From positions 1 through 32,121 of the IMG/VR virus record IMGVR_UViG_3300008110_000234: a stretch of DNA of 32,121 bases, one strand, 5' to 3'. A program made the translations under genes and the position numbers. This stretch comes from a virus. The notes beneath the pieces are model-generated. The model was not told the origin of the DNA and made no database searches. It saw only the letters and a program-made list of their open reading frames with translations. Below are positions 14,594-21,272 of the stretch, one piece after another (positions within the stretch are counted from its first letter, which is position 1; every line of letters begins with the position of its first letter).

Positions 14594-15779
14594 ACCCAAA
14601 TGCCAACAATCCCTGCCCTTTTCCCTTTGTAAGCATTCCCATTGCCCAATACCGACATGCATCCCATGCATGATTGAATGCATCAATTGGCTTGTTGACC
14701 TTTTCACCTGTCTTTAATTCTCGCCATTTATAATTTTGTGCTTCCTTCAACCAATTCTTTGAATCCCTTGTGATGTGAATCTTTCCCCTTTGTTTTATCA
14801 GGTCAATGGAAAAATTGATTGAATCTGCACCCTTGTCTGCCGGAATGATGTTCCATCCAAACAACCTTAATTCTTTGATTGATTTTGGGTCTGCTGAATC
14901 TGCAAATATCATTGAATTCTTTTTAATACCCAATTCAATGAACATGTGGTGAATTTCTCTATTGGTCATGCCTGTTTGATACAACAATTCCTGTCCATAC
15001 ACTTCACCATCTGAAACACCACACATGACCAATGATGTTGGGTCAACTGAAAAACCAAAATCCAACCCATATGCTACTTTATCCAAATGTTCAGGCAATT
15101 TCTCACAAACAGAATAATCAAAAATAACACCTTCAACTTTTCCTGTCTGTCCTAAACCGTAAACCCTCCACAACATTGGGTCTGATTTCTTCAATTTCAG
15201 GATTGATTCCACAATGTTTGGTGAAACAAATGGATTGTGTTCATAATTGCTGATGAAATATGCTGTGTTATCTGCTCCAATCAACTTTTCATGCACCCAA
15301 AATTCTGTGTTTGGATTATAGTCAAGATAAACCCTTTCATCTGTCCTGATTTCCAATTCTTTATATATTGGATATGGAATTCCATTTGCTTCATTCATGA
15401 AAAGAACTTGTCTTTTCCCTGATTTTGCATCCTGTGGATTCTGATATGATGTGAATTCCACAACTGAACCATTTCTGAATGTCAAAACCCTATCTGTTTG
15501 ATTGTAGCCAATAAGATTTGCCCTGATGAATGGTGTTTGTTCAATGATGCTGAATGAATCCCTGATTGCACCTTTTTTCAGATTTGGAATATCCTGACCA
15601 ACAACTGTGATTTTCCATCCTGAATTCTCTATTGCAAGACAAAACAGAACTTGTAAGATTGAATATGTCTTTCCTGATGATGTTCCACCCTGATTGATGC
15701 AAATGATTTTCCTGTCAGATGAAACATCTGCATATTGTTCCGGAAATTTGTTCCACAAAAAAAGACATGATGTTTTCAT
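14592..15779 (-). CDS. terL: Terminase large subunit
   Basis: 395 aa from MKTSCLFLWNKFPEQYAD. This start is chosen because ATG at 15779 forms an ATGA overlap with the stop of the 40-aa membrane gene. ATPase: Walker A GGTSSGKT (~31-38), Walker B VLFMNEAN (~125-132). RNase H-like nuclease: YGLDFGFSVDP (~240), FADSADPKSI (~290) and DAFNHAWDACRYW (~370) supply the acidic metal ligands. The length and motif spacing fit the Terminase_3 (PBSX/SPP1-like) family, which packages DNA into proheads in an ATP-driven manner. It converges with a plus-strand cassette. The small subunit lies ~740 bp upstream and not next to it. Confidence 0.95.
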   Translation of the reverse strand: MKTSCLFLWNKFPEQYADVSSDRKIICINQGGTSSGKTYSILQVLFCLAIENSGWKITVVGQDIPNLKKGAIRDSFSIIEQTPFIRANLIGYNQTDRVLTFRNGSVVEFTSYQNPQDAKSGKRQVLFMNEANGIPYPIYKELEIRTDERVYLDYNPNTEFWVHEKLIGADNTAYFISNYEHNPFVSPNIVESILKLKKSDPMLWRVYGLGQTGKVEGVIFDYSVCEKLPEHLDKVAYGLDFGFSVDPTSLVMCGVSDGEVYGQELLYQTGMTNREIHHMFIELGIKKNSMIFADSADPKSIKELRLFGWNIIPADKGADSINFSIDLIKQRGKIHITRDSKNWLKEAQNYKWRELKTGEKVNKPIDAFNHAWDACRYWAMGMLTKGKGQGLLAFG

Positions 15780-15898
15780 CCAAACAATCCAATGAATGAT
15801 TTGATGATTTGATACCAAACCCAAATGACTGCAACAAATACCATTGTTGTCAGGATTGCAGAAAATATTGCAATTGCTTTGTTTGTCCTATTTTTCAT
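15776..15898 (-). CDS. 40-aa single-span membrane protein before terL
   Basis: MKNRTNKAIAIFSAILTTMV begins a 40-aa peptide with a basic N-terminus and one long hydrophobic helix (residues ~8-36) ending IIKSFIGLFG. It overlaps the stop region of the 160-aa gene upstream and the terL start by ATGA, so translational coupling is likely. Candidate roles are a small holin, a pinholin or a membrane anchor. It sits about 1 kb downstream of the endolysin gene in the same direction. A longer form from 15970 would lie mostly inside the 160-aa gene. Confidence 0.6.
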   Translation of the reverse strand: MKNRTNKAIAIFSAILTTMVFVAVIWVWYQIIKSFIGLFG

Positions 15899-16370
15899 TG
15901 TTTTTTGATTTTTCAAGTTCATCAATTTTTTTGATTGCCCATTCAATCCCTGAATCACCACCCCATGCATCCCACATCAAACCACCACACCCATCTGTGT
16001 ATGACACATTTTTGTTCTGCTGATGTCTTTTGAATGCTGCCATCCTTTTGATTGTTTCAATGCTGATGTTTTCCTTGTTAGCCAATTGTCTTGCCCTTGC
16101 CCAACCAACCAATGTGCCACATCCATTTTTGTTGTTGTTCTTTTCCCTGAATTCAATTGCCCTTTTTGCATTGTTTGTTGCTGCTTCCGGATAGTCATTG
16201 AATGTTTCTGCTTCTGCCCTGATTGCTTTTGCTTCTGATTCATATGTCATGGAACAAACACCATATCTTTGTTTGACATCAGGATATTCTTTGAACATCT
16301 GTTCATCTGACATGCATCTGTCAAGAAAGAACATTGATGATTCACCTTTTTTTGGTATTGGTATTGGCAT
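15888..16370 (-). CDS. 160-aa protein with a phage NNAKRAIEFR-type domain
   Basis: MPIPIPKKGESSMFFLDRCM... contains ATNNAKRAIEFREKNNN, CGTLVGWARARQLANKENIS, ETIKRMAAFKRH and a C-terminal GLMWDAWGGDSGIEWAIKKI. This combination recurs in phage and prophage proteins, sometimes fused to head or packaging proteins, and looks like a helical nucleic-acid-binding module. Two or three Cys (C19, C38, C77-like positions) may be structural. The ATG follows the leader AACACACATC and begins 10 bp after iteron element B. It probably belongs to packaging or head assembly, but the function is not established. Confidence 0.6.
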   Translation of the reverse strand: MPIPIPKKGESSMFFLDRCMSDEQMFKEYPDVKQRYGVCSMTYESEAKAIRAEAETFNDYPEAATNNAKRAIEFREKNNNKNGCGTLVGWARARQLANKENISIETIKRMAAFKRHQQNKNVSYTDGCGGLMWDAWGGDSGIEWAIKKIDELEKSKNNEK

Positions 16371-16380
16371 GATGTGTGTT

Positions 16381-16479
16381 TTTCAGTTAGGCATTTTTGG
16401 AACAACTTGTTGTGCCTTTTTGGAACAACTTGTTGTGACCAAATGGCACACAATAAAGAAAGAATAATAATAAATATTT
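16381..16479 (-). repeat. Iteron element B (inverted copy)
   Basis: In minus orientation: AAATATTT (16479-16472), an A/T-only tract and CTTTCTTTATTGTGTGCCATT, then dyads. On the plus strand the units start at 16399 (GGAACAACTTGTTGTGCC), 16422 (the same with one inserted A) and 16445 (GGCACA half-unit), an exact 23-bp period. It fills the gap between the small terminase gene and the 160-aa gene. Its first ~40 bp are almost identical to element C. Confidence 0.8.
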
Positions 16480-16516
16480 TTTATAGTACCATTTTGTTGA
16501 TGTCAACAGAATGATG

Positions 16517-16894
16517 TCAATCAGGTTCAAATGGAAGAATCTTTTCCCCTTGAATGACCTGAATGTTGAAATCAATCTTTTCCCCATCCACACCACTTAT
16601 TTCAGTACGTTCAACATATCCCCTTCTTTTTCCTTTTGTTTTCAACAGGAACAAAATGGCTGCTGTATTTCCCCCACTTACCTGTGCATACAACTGTGAT
16701 TCTGCAAAATCCAAAACAATGTCATCAATTTCCCTGACCTTTGCTGCAAATTCTGAATCTTCATTGTACCATTTGTAAAACTGTGTCCTGCTGATGTTTG
16801 CCTTGTTACATGCTGTTGTGACAACACCAAGACTTTTTTCCAACAGTTCCAACACCTTTTTTTTATTGCTGTTCGTTTTGTCATTTGTCTTCAT
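16517..16894 (-). CDS. terS: Terminase small subunit
   Basis: 125 aa. Residues ~10-45 form a helix-turn-helix of the small-terminase type (LGVVTTACNKANISRTQFYK followed by WYNED). A helical region follows (DDIVLDFAESQLYAQVSGGN) with AAILFLLKTKGKRRGY, a motif very common in phage small terminases just before the C-terminal part. It recognises pac/cos DNA and regulates the large subunit. It follows the endolysin gene with a 2-bp gap and is followed by iteron element B, so an interaction between packaging and that element is worth considering. Confidence 0.85.
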   Translation of the reverse strand: MKTNDKTNSNKKKVLELLEKSLGVVTTACNKANISRTQFYKWYNEDSEFAAKVREIDDIVLDFAESQLYAQVSGGNTAAILFLLKTKGKRRGYVERTEISGVDGEKIDFNIQVIQGEKILPFEPD

Positions 16895-16896
16895 GT

Positions 16897-17523
16897 CTAT
16901 AATTCAATTAATGTGAAATTGATGAATTGATTTTGCTGAAAGATTTTGATTGCTTCTTGCCATTGTTTATCAGGAACAATCAAACATCCTGCTGACCATT
17001 GGTCAATGATGCTACCTAAACCACCCCTGTGAAAATTGATTCCATACCATCCTTTTGTTTTGATGTCTTTGTTCACATTTTTGTCTTTGTTCCCATCCCT
17101 GAATATTTCAATTGCACCTGACTGAAAGAAATATGGCATTCCCAACCACAAAGACTTCCAATTTGGACTTGTGATGAATTTATGTGATGCAATGACCTGT
17201 TGTTCTGCTGCAACTGCTGTTCCTGTGATTCCCCCAACTGTTAATGGATTGTAGACTGAAAAATTCCCTGCTTTTGTGCTGCATGGCATGACCATGTCTG
17301 CAACCCTGTTGTTGAATCTGATGACAAAATCTGAATATTTGTTATCAAATTGTTGATTTGTTCTAATCCAAACCAAATCATTTACAGGTTTTACCCATCC
17401 CCTGATGTTCATTTCTGTGTCAATCCATTGTTTTGCACCTGCCAATGTCAATTTTCCAACAATACCATCAATGTTGCCGGAATAGAATCCTTTTTCTTTT
17501 AAGATTGTTTGAAAGTTCTTCAT
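16897..17523 (-). CDS. Endolysin: peptidoglycan-binding plus L,D-transpeptidase-like catalytic domain
   Basis: 208 aa. Residues ~1-35 (FQTILKEKGFYSGNIDGIVG followed by KLTLAGAKQW) are a peptidoglycan-binding helix bundle. The C-terminal domain carries GINFHRGG, then DQWSAGCLIVPDKQW, the His and Ser-x-Gly-Cys pattern of the YkuD-like fold seen in many Bacteroidetes-phage endolysins. It likely degrades host peptidoglycan at lysis. No signal peptide is visible, so a holin is needed; the 40-aa membrane protein ~1 kb downstream and the holin-like gene at 29678-30199 are candidates. It lies between the ParB-like and small terminase genes with 2-3 bp gaps. Confidence 0.75.
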   Translation of the reverse strand: MKNFQTILKEKGFYSGNIDGIVGKLTLAGAKQWIDTEMNIRGWVKPVNDLVWIRTNQQFDNKYSDFVIRFNNRVADMVMPCSTKAGNFSVYNPLTVGGITGTAVAAEQQVIASHKFITSPNWKSLWLGMPYFFQSGAIEIFRDGNKDKNVNKDIKTKGWYGINFHRGGLGSIIDQWSAGCLIVPDKQWQEAIKIFQQNQFINFTLIEL

Positions 17524-17526
17524 ATG

Positions 17527-18105
17527 TTATTGATAAAATTTTTCACCACAATGTGGACATGTTAGTTCTGTTTCGCCAATGGAATTGTCTGATTCCTGTT
17601 CATAATCATCTGCATCATCATCAATGTCATTGAAATTTGCATCATCTGATGTGTCTGTGAAATTGAAATCCATGTCTGTATTGACATATATTTCCATCCC
17701 AAAATCTTTGATTTCATCCAAATCCCATTCATTTGCAATGGATTCCCAATCAATTTCACCAAAACTGATGTTGTCTTTGATTGTCAATGCCTTCAATTGT
17801 TTAACTGTGAATGATTTTGGAATTATTTTGCATGGAATTTCTTCAATGCCCAAATCTTTACATGCCTGATATCTCATGTTCCCACCAATGACAATGTATG
17901 CATTTTTGTGCTTATAAACAAGAATTTCCCTTCCACCTAAAAATTCAGGATTGTCTTTGATGCTTTTCTTCAATGCTTCAAATCTGTTTGACCGGATGAA
18001 TCTCGGATTCTTTGGCAATCCTTTTATTTGTCCTGTGTTTGTGAAAATTTCATCAACAGGAATGAATACTGATTCAAATATTTCAATTTTTCCCATATTT
18101 TTCAA
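17527..18105 (-). CDS. ParB/Srx-like protein with C-terminal CxxC
   Basis: 192 aa. Residues ~10-115 have the ParB N-terminal fold: VDEIF near the start, then FEALKKSIKDNPEFLGGREI, VIGGNMRYQACKDLGIEEIP (the GG-x-x-R-x-x-A box) and VKQLKALTIKDNISFGEIDW. The middle C-terminal part is very acidic (Asp-rich), and the end, LTCPHCGEKFYQ, has a CxxC. Phage ParB-like proteins of this type usually sit beside terminase genes and may act as nucleases, CTPases or DNA-binding factors rather than in partition. It overlaps the upstream gene by 23 bp; a start at 18096 is also possible. Confidence 0.7.
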   Translation of the reverse strand: MKNMGKIEIFESVFIPVDEIFTNTGQIKGLPKNPRFIRSNRFEALKKSIKDNPEFLGGREILVYKHKNAYIVIGGNMRYQACKDLGIEEIPCKIIPKSFTVKQLKALTIKDNISFGEIDWESIANEWDLDEIKDFGMEIYVNTDMDFNFTDTSDDANFNDIDDDADDYEQESDNSIGETELTCPHCGEKFYQ

Positions 18106-18493
18106 TGTGTGATTTTACTATTGGATATATTGCCCTTGTTTCATTTTCTGCCCATGTGATGATTTCTTCTTCATGTTGGATATCCCAATTGAATATTTTT
18201 AATCCTGCATGTAACAGTTCATGATTCAATGTCAGAATCATTTCCAATTCTGATTCAATGCACCTTGTTAAATTGATGAACACAAAGATATCATCTTCAT
18301 GTGTGTATTTGTTATCATCTTTTGGGAAAAAATTGCACCATCCGGCAATGTATGCATCTGTTTTTGTGTTTCTGTGCAACATGCAATCTTTGTAATTCAA
18401 CCCATGCAATTCTGTTACACCTAAATGCCAAAATATTTCACATGGATTAAAATCAAGTAGCAATTTGTATTGTTTTCTGTCTATTTCAAACAT
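18083..18493 (-). CDS. Putative zinc metallopeptidase-like protein (HELLH)
   Basis: 136 aa. The sequence LTLNHELLHAGLKIF contains HExxH, the zinc-binding and catalytic motif of zincin peptidases. Further on, the acidic/hydrophobic segment HEEEIITWAENETRAI could give the third ligand (Glu). Phage proteins of this size with HExxH are known but mostly uncharacterised. The ATG carries the leader AACACACACACATC and stands only 18 bp after an intrinsic terminator hairpin, so its expression may depend on read-through. It overlaps the ParB-like gene. The catalytic assignment is by motif only. Confidence 0.55.
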   Translation of the reverse strand: MFEIDRKQYKLLLDFNPCEIFWHLGVTELHGLNYKDCMLHRNTKTDAYIAGWCNFFPKDDNKYTHEDDIFVFINLTRCIESELEMILTLNHELLHAGLKIFNWDIQHEEEIITWAENETRAIYPIVKSHIEKYGKN

Positions 18494-18510
18494 GATGTGT
18501 GTGTGTTTAG

Positions 18511-18544
18511 AAAAAAACAGGCAGTTCCAAATTGGTCTGCCTGT
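18511..18544 (-). terminator. Intrinsic terminator or attenuator between 18563 and 18493
   Basis: Minus strand: ACAGGCAG (18544-18537), 12-nt loop, CTGCCTGT (18524-18517), followed by a T-run (18517-18511). No promoter fits between it and the next ATG at 18493, so downstream genes (metallopeptidase to terminase) need read-through or another promoter. Confidence 0.75.
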
Positions 18545-18562
18545 CTGAAAAAACTATTTTAA

Positions 18563-18763
18563 TCACTTTTTGACCTTCTTAATATTTACAGTTGATTTGA
18601 CATTCTTTTTGTCAACATTTGAATTCCCTTTCTTTCTTGGTATTTTTCCACCAACATTGTTGAAATCCAAATCTTCATAATTGTCTTTTGTTGTTTTGAT
18701 ATATCCATTTTTTTTGAATTCTTTCAATTCATTTTCATATTGCTTTTTTTCTTCCGGTGTCAT
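18563..18763 (-). CDS. Small basic protein, unknown
   Basis: 66 aa (MTPEEKKQYENELKEFKKNG...), Lys- and Asn-rich with a helical N-terminus and a basic, probably disordered tail (NVKSTVNIKKVKK). It follows the poly-Gln/GNAT-like gene by 24 bp on the same strand and ends just before an intrinsic terminator, so it is the last gene of that unit. DNA or RNA binding is possible from the charge alone. No family is recognised. Confidence 0.55.
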   Translation of the reverse strand: MTPEEKKQYENELKEFKKNGYIKTTKDNYEDLDFNNVGGKIPRKKGNSNVDKKNVKSTVNIKKVKK

Positions 18764-18787
18764 GTTGCTAAAATTTAAGATTATTTG

Positions 18788-19768
18788 TTATCTGTTACTT
18801 CTTTCTTGTTGATAAGAATTTAATGTATTCATTGAATATGAATTATCTTTCAAATCAAATGTTCCTGACCATTGCCTTCCGTTTCTTTTCCACCATTCCC
18901 TTCCTTGTTCTGTTGCCATTACTTGTTTGAAATTTCTAACTTCTGCAAGACCATTTTGACGAGCATAATCATTGAAACCACTTACACCCAATGTTGGATT
19001 CCCTTTTGATTCATATCCAAATCTTGCCCATGTATAATATCCATTCATAGATGAACCATAAGAACCACCTGCTGTGACTGTGATTTGATTGAATCCGTTA
19101 CTTCTCAATGAATCAACCTGACTGCTGAATATTTCCAATCCCCTTCCATCATGCTGTGTATTTTTATCAATTCTAAAATATTCATTATAAACAGTTTTGT
19201 CACGCAAATTTATCACCCTATTCATTGTAACACCTTCACCTGACACTTGCACATATGCACCATCACTTGTGTAACTTACACTTATTTGCCCACCAAAATC
19301 TTTTGGAACACCTGTGAATGAAACAATATCACCTGTTGAAAACTGTGGAAATCTGTTTGTTCCCCTTTCACCAATTGTTGCATTATAATCCTGTGTTCCA
19401 TTTTGTTGACGTTGTTGTCTTTCCTGTTCTTGTCTTTGTCTACTCCTTTCTTCTGCTTGTCTTTGTTGTTCTGCTGCTTGTCTTTGTTGTTCCTGCTGCT
19501 GCTGCTGTTGCACAATTTGCTGTCTTTGTGAAACAAGTTCATCAATTCTTCTTCTTGTGTCAACCAAATCTTGAAGAATTTGGTCTTCTTCTTCATCTGT
19601 TGTTGCATTATCTAATCTTGTATTTAAATCTGCTCTTCTTTGTCTTTCTCTGTTTATATCATTATTGATATCATCCAAACTTCTTTGGAATGCATCAGCA
19701 GGTGCAGTTTTTATGTTCTGCCCAAATCTTTGACCTGTTCTGACTGATTGTCCTGACCTTCCACCCAT
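18788..19768 (-). CDS. Poly-Gln coiled-coil protein with GNAT-like C-terminal domain
   Basis: 326 aa. Residues 1-35 are Gly/Arg rich. Residues ~35-125 form a coiled coil and a Gln/Arg low-complexity tract (RQQIVQQQQQQEQQRQAAEQ and more). From ~140 on there is a globular domain: NEYFRIDKNTQHDGRGLEIF with SSQVDSLRSNGFNQITV, then NGYYTWARFGYES and, at the end, QGREWWKRNG plus FDLKDNS. This pattern resembles an N-acetyltransferase-like fold found in phage head-associated or toxin-like proteins; the GRGL-like turn would bind acyl-CoA. It overlaps the DUF4417 gene by TAATG. Virion cargo or an injected enzyme is possible, but this is inference. Confidence 0.55.
   Translation of the reverse strand: MGGRSGQSVRTGQRFGQNIKTAPADAFQRSLDDINNDINRERQRRADLNTRLDNATTDEEEDQILQDLVDTRRRIDELVSQRQQIVQQQQQQEQQRQAAEQQRQAEERSRQRQEQERQQRQQNGTQDYNATIGERGTNRFPQFSTGDIVSFTGVPKDFGGQISVSYTSDGAYVQVSGEGVTMNRVINLRDKTVYNEYFRIDKNTQHDGRGLEIFSSQVDSLRSNGFNQITVTAGGSYGSSMNGYYTWARFGYESKGNPTLGVSGFNDYARQNGLAEVRNFKQVMATEQGREWWKRNGRQWSGTFDLKDNSYSMNTLNSYQQERSNR
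19420..19515 (-). repeat. Low-complexity CAA/CAG-type tract encoding poly-Gln/Arg
   Basis: On the plus strand there are short tandem copies of CTTGTCTTTGTTGTTC and CTGCTG units. They code for the Gln/Arg-rich segment of the 326-aa protein. The length is likely variable between relatives through slippage. Confidence 0.7.
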
Positions 19769-20418
19769 TATATTAAATTTTGTTTTCTTTTTCTATCAAA
19801 AAAAGAATCTATGTGAAGAATATTTTGAAATTGTTCATAATCTTTCCGGAACTTCTTATTGCACATGAACACAATCTGTCTTGGCTGAATCCTTTCAACC
19901 ATTGCCTGAAAACCATAATCAAAAAATCTTTTGTGACTTTCATTCCTGCACCCAATGTTGGAAACTGCAACTGTGCTACCAAAATTGATTCCCTGAAAAC
20001 AATACTTCAATGAATTCTTGTCTGCCCAACTAATTGCCGGAATCACTTTCAATCCGTATGACTGCCATACATGACCAACCAATCTGTTTTTGTACACATT
20101 GAATTGTTGCAATGGTTCAGGCATCCCAACAAGTAAGGAATAATCAGGTGACTGAATGAATCTTGCAGGAAGGAACTTGTTGATGTGCTTTTCAGGACTG
20201 TTCCAAAATCTTTCAAGGATGTAATCATCCACAAATGTACACACCAAAGAACCTGCAACAATGTTGTTGTAGTCATTGCAGTTCACAATGTTGATTCCTT
20301 CCGGAACAACATTCAAAAATGAACCAATTGCAGGAAAATCAGCATCAAAATTTATGTGTTTGATGTTGAATTTGTCTGCACTATGCATCCATTTATGTGA
20401 TGTTCTTGTTTCAAACAT
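19768..20418 (-). CDS. DUF4417 family protein
   Basis: 216 aa. The order of features matches DUF4417 proteins of phages and mobile elements: FVDDYILERFWNSPEKHINK, a QSPDYSLLVGMPEPLQQFNV segment, GLKVIPAISWADKNSLKYCF, GSTVAVSNIGC and MVERIQPRQIVFM. The biochemical function of the family is unknown. The repeated conserved Asp, Trp and Ser residues suggest an enzyme. It opens a unit with the GNAT-like protein (TAATG overlap) and is divergent from the plus-strand gene at 20505, with promoter-like TAnnTTTG elements for both in the gap. Confidence 0.75.
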   Translation of the reverse strand: MFETRTSHKWMHSADKFNIKHINFDADFPAIGSFLNVVPEGINIVNCNDYNNIVAGSLVCTFVDDYILERFWNSPEKHINKFLPARFIQSPDYSLLVGMPEPLQQFNVYKNRLVGHVWQSYGLKVIPAISWADKNSLKYCFQGINFGSTVAVSNIGCRNESHKRFFDYGFQAMVERIQPRQIVFMCNKKFRKDYEQFQNILHIDSFFDRKRKQNLI

Positions 20419-20435
20419 TCAAAAAAAGATTTTGA

Positions 20436-20443
20436 CAAATTTA
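20436..20443 (-). promoter_or_regulatory. Possible -7 element for the DUF4417 unit (TAAATTTG)
   Basis: TAAATTTG lies 18 bp before the DUF4417 ATG on the minus strand and fits TAnnTTTG. No TTG is seen at the preferred spacing, so the call is weak. Confidence 0.35.
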
Positions 20444-20465
20444 TGCATATTTTGATAAAAATTGA

Positions 20466-20473
20466 TACATTTG
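20466..20473 (+). promoter_or_regulatory. Possible -7 element for the 20505 gene (TACATTTG)
   Basis: TACATTTG fits TAnnTTTG and lies 31 bp before the plus-strand ATG. It lacks both a well-spaced TTG and the TTGTCA/TGACAA dyad, so this cassette is probably not in the five-site regulon. Confidence 0.4.
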
Positions 20474-20504
20474 TTGCATTATTTTATCACAAAATCATTA
20501 TTTT

Positions 20505-20840
20505 ATGAATGCCCTGAAAACCTGTGTTGTGATTGTTGCTGATTTGATATCTGAAATTGGTTCAATCACAGAAGATAAAAAAATCACATTTGGTGAAATT
20601 CTTGGTCTTGCACCTGAATTGATGAAAATACCTTCACTTGTTGCCAACATGCCATTGGCATTGGCAGAACTAAAACAAGGAATTTCTGACCAATATCTTG
20701 CAGAAATCAAATCTGATGTTGCAAAAAAACTTGACCTAAAAAATGACAAATCTGAAAAGATTGTTGAAGCATGTGTCAATTGGCTTGTCATCACTTCTGC
20801 AACAGTTTTTGAAATTAACAATGCAGTCAAAGCAAAATAG
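20505..20840 (+). CDS. Plus-strand 111-aa helical protein, unknown
   Basis: MNALKTCVVIVADLISEIGS..., all-helical by pattern, with a central LAPELMKIPSLVANMPLALA segment and a C-terminal WLVITSATVFEIN helix that is hydrophobic but has polar breaks. It is the third gene transcribed against the flow, and a very clear terminator follows 26 bp after its stop. It could be a small membrane-associated or structural protein; no family is assigned. The early-gene A/C leader is weak here (TTTTATCACAAAATC upstream). Confidence 0.7.
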   Translation: MNALKTCVVIVADLISEIGSITEDKKITFGEILGLAPELMKIPSLVANMPLALAELKQGISDQYLAEIKSDVAKKLDLKNDKSEKIVEACVNWLVITSATVFEINNAVKAK

Positions 20841-20865
20841 ACTTTTGTCTGTCTATGTGTGTGTG

Positions 20866-20897
20866 TGCCTGTGGTGTGTGTGCCACAGGCATTTTTT
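20866..20897 (+). terminator. Rho-independent terminator after the 20505 gene
   Basis: TGCCTGTGG (20866-20874), loop of alternating TG (8 nt), CCACAGGCA (20883-20891), then TTTTTT. Nine perfect base pairs make it the strongest terminator in the window. The DUF3127 gene ends 43 bp further on from the other side. Confidence 0.92.
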
Positions 20898-20939
20898 ATG
20901 TCGTTTCATGTCAACTGTTATTTGACAACTTTTTATTGC

Positions 20940-21272
20940 TTAGAATGGCAATTTTATCCCATCATTTTCTACTTGTTCAACATAATGTTCAACTGTTTTT
21001 TTGCCAACTTCAATTGACCATGCATTCAATTGGACATAAAACTTTTCCTGGTATTCCCTTCCGGATATGTTGAAAGATACCTTTGCAGGACAATTCACAT
21101 AATTTGGTAGCCTATCGAACACATATTCTGTGAACCTGTTGTGCCTGATGCTGAATTTCAATGTCTGTGGATATTGTTCATTGGTTTTCAAGATGAAATC
21201 CTTGAATGATGCTGATGCTGTCTTCTTTTCTTCAAAGACTTGAATGATTGTTCCTTCAATTGTGTAGTTCAT
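20940..21272 (-). CDS. DUF3127-like single-stranded DNA-binding protein
   Basis: 110 aa with an OB-fold pattern: MNYTIEGTIIQVFEEKKTAS, FKDFILKTNEQYPQTLKFSI, then VSFNISGREYQEKFYVQLNA with WSIE. The order (G-x-I, F-ilk, YPQT-x-kF, FNI-x-GRE-Y, AW-x-IE) is that of DUF3127 proteins, small Bacteroidetes relatives of SSB. It probably coats ssDNA during replication and recombination and would partner the YqaJ exonuclease and ERF annealing protein encoded on the same strand. It overlaps the preceding gene by ATGA. Confidence 0.8.
   Translation of the reverse strand: MNYTIEGTIIQVFEEKKTASASFKDFILKTNEQYPQTLKFSIRHNRFTEYVFDRLPNYVNCPAKVSFNISGREYQEKFYVQLNAWSIEVGKKTVEHYVEQVENDGIKLPF

Noticed and set aside
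14492-14707. A 71-aa minus-strand frame across the end of terL and the terminator.
   Set aside because: It overlaps the terL C-terminus in another frame and the plus-strand cassette and terminator; no start signal.
19420-19515. Short repeats that could be taken for a CRISPR-like or iteron array.
   Set aside because: Units are imperfect, in phase with codons and give a Gln/Arg low-complexity segment; no spacers.
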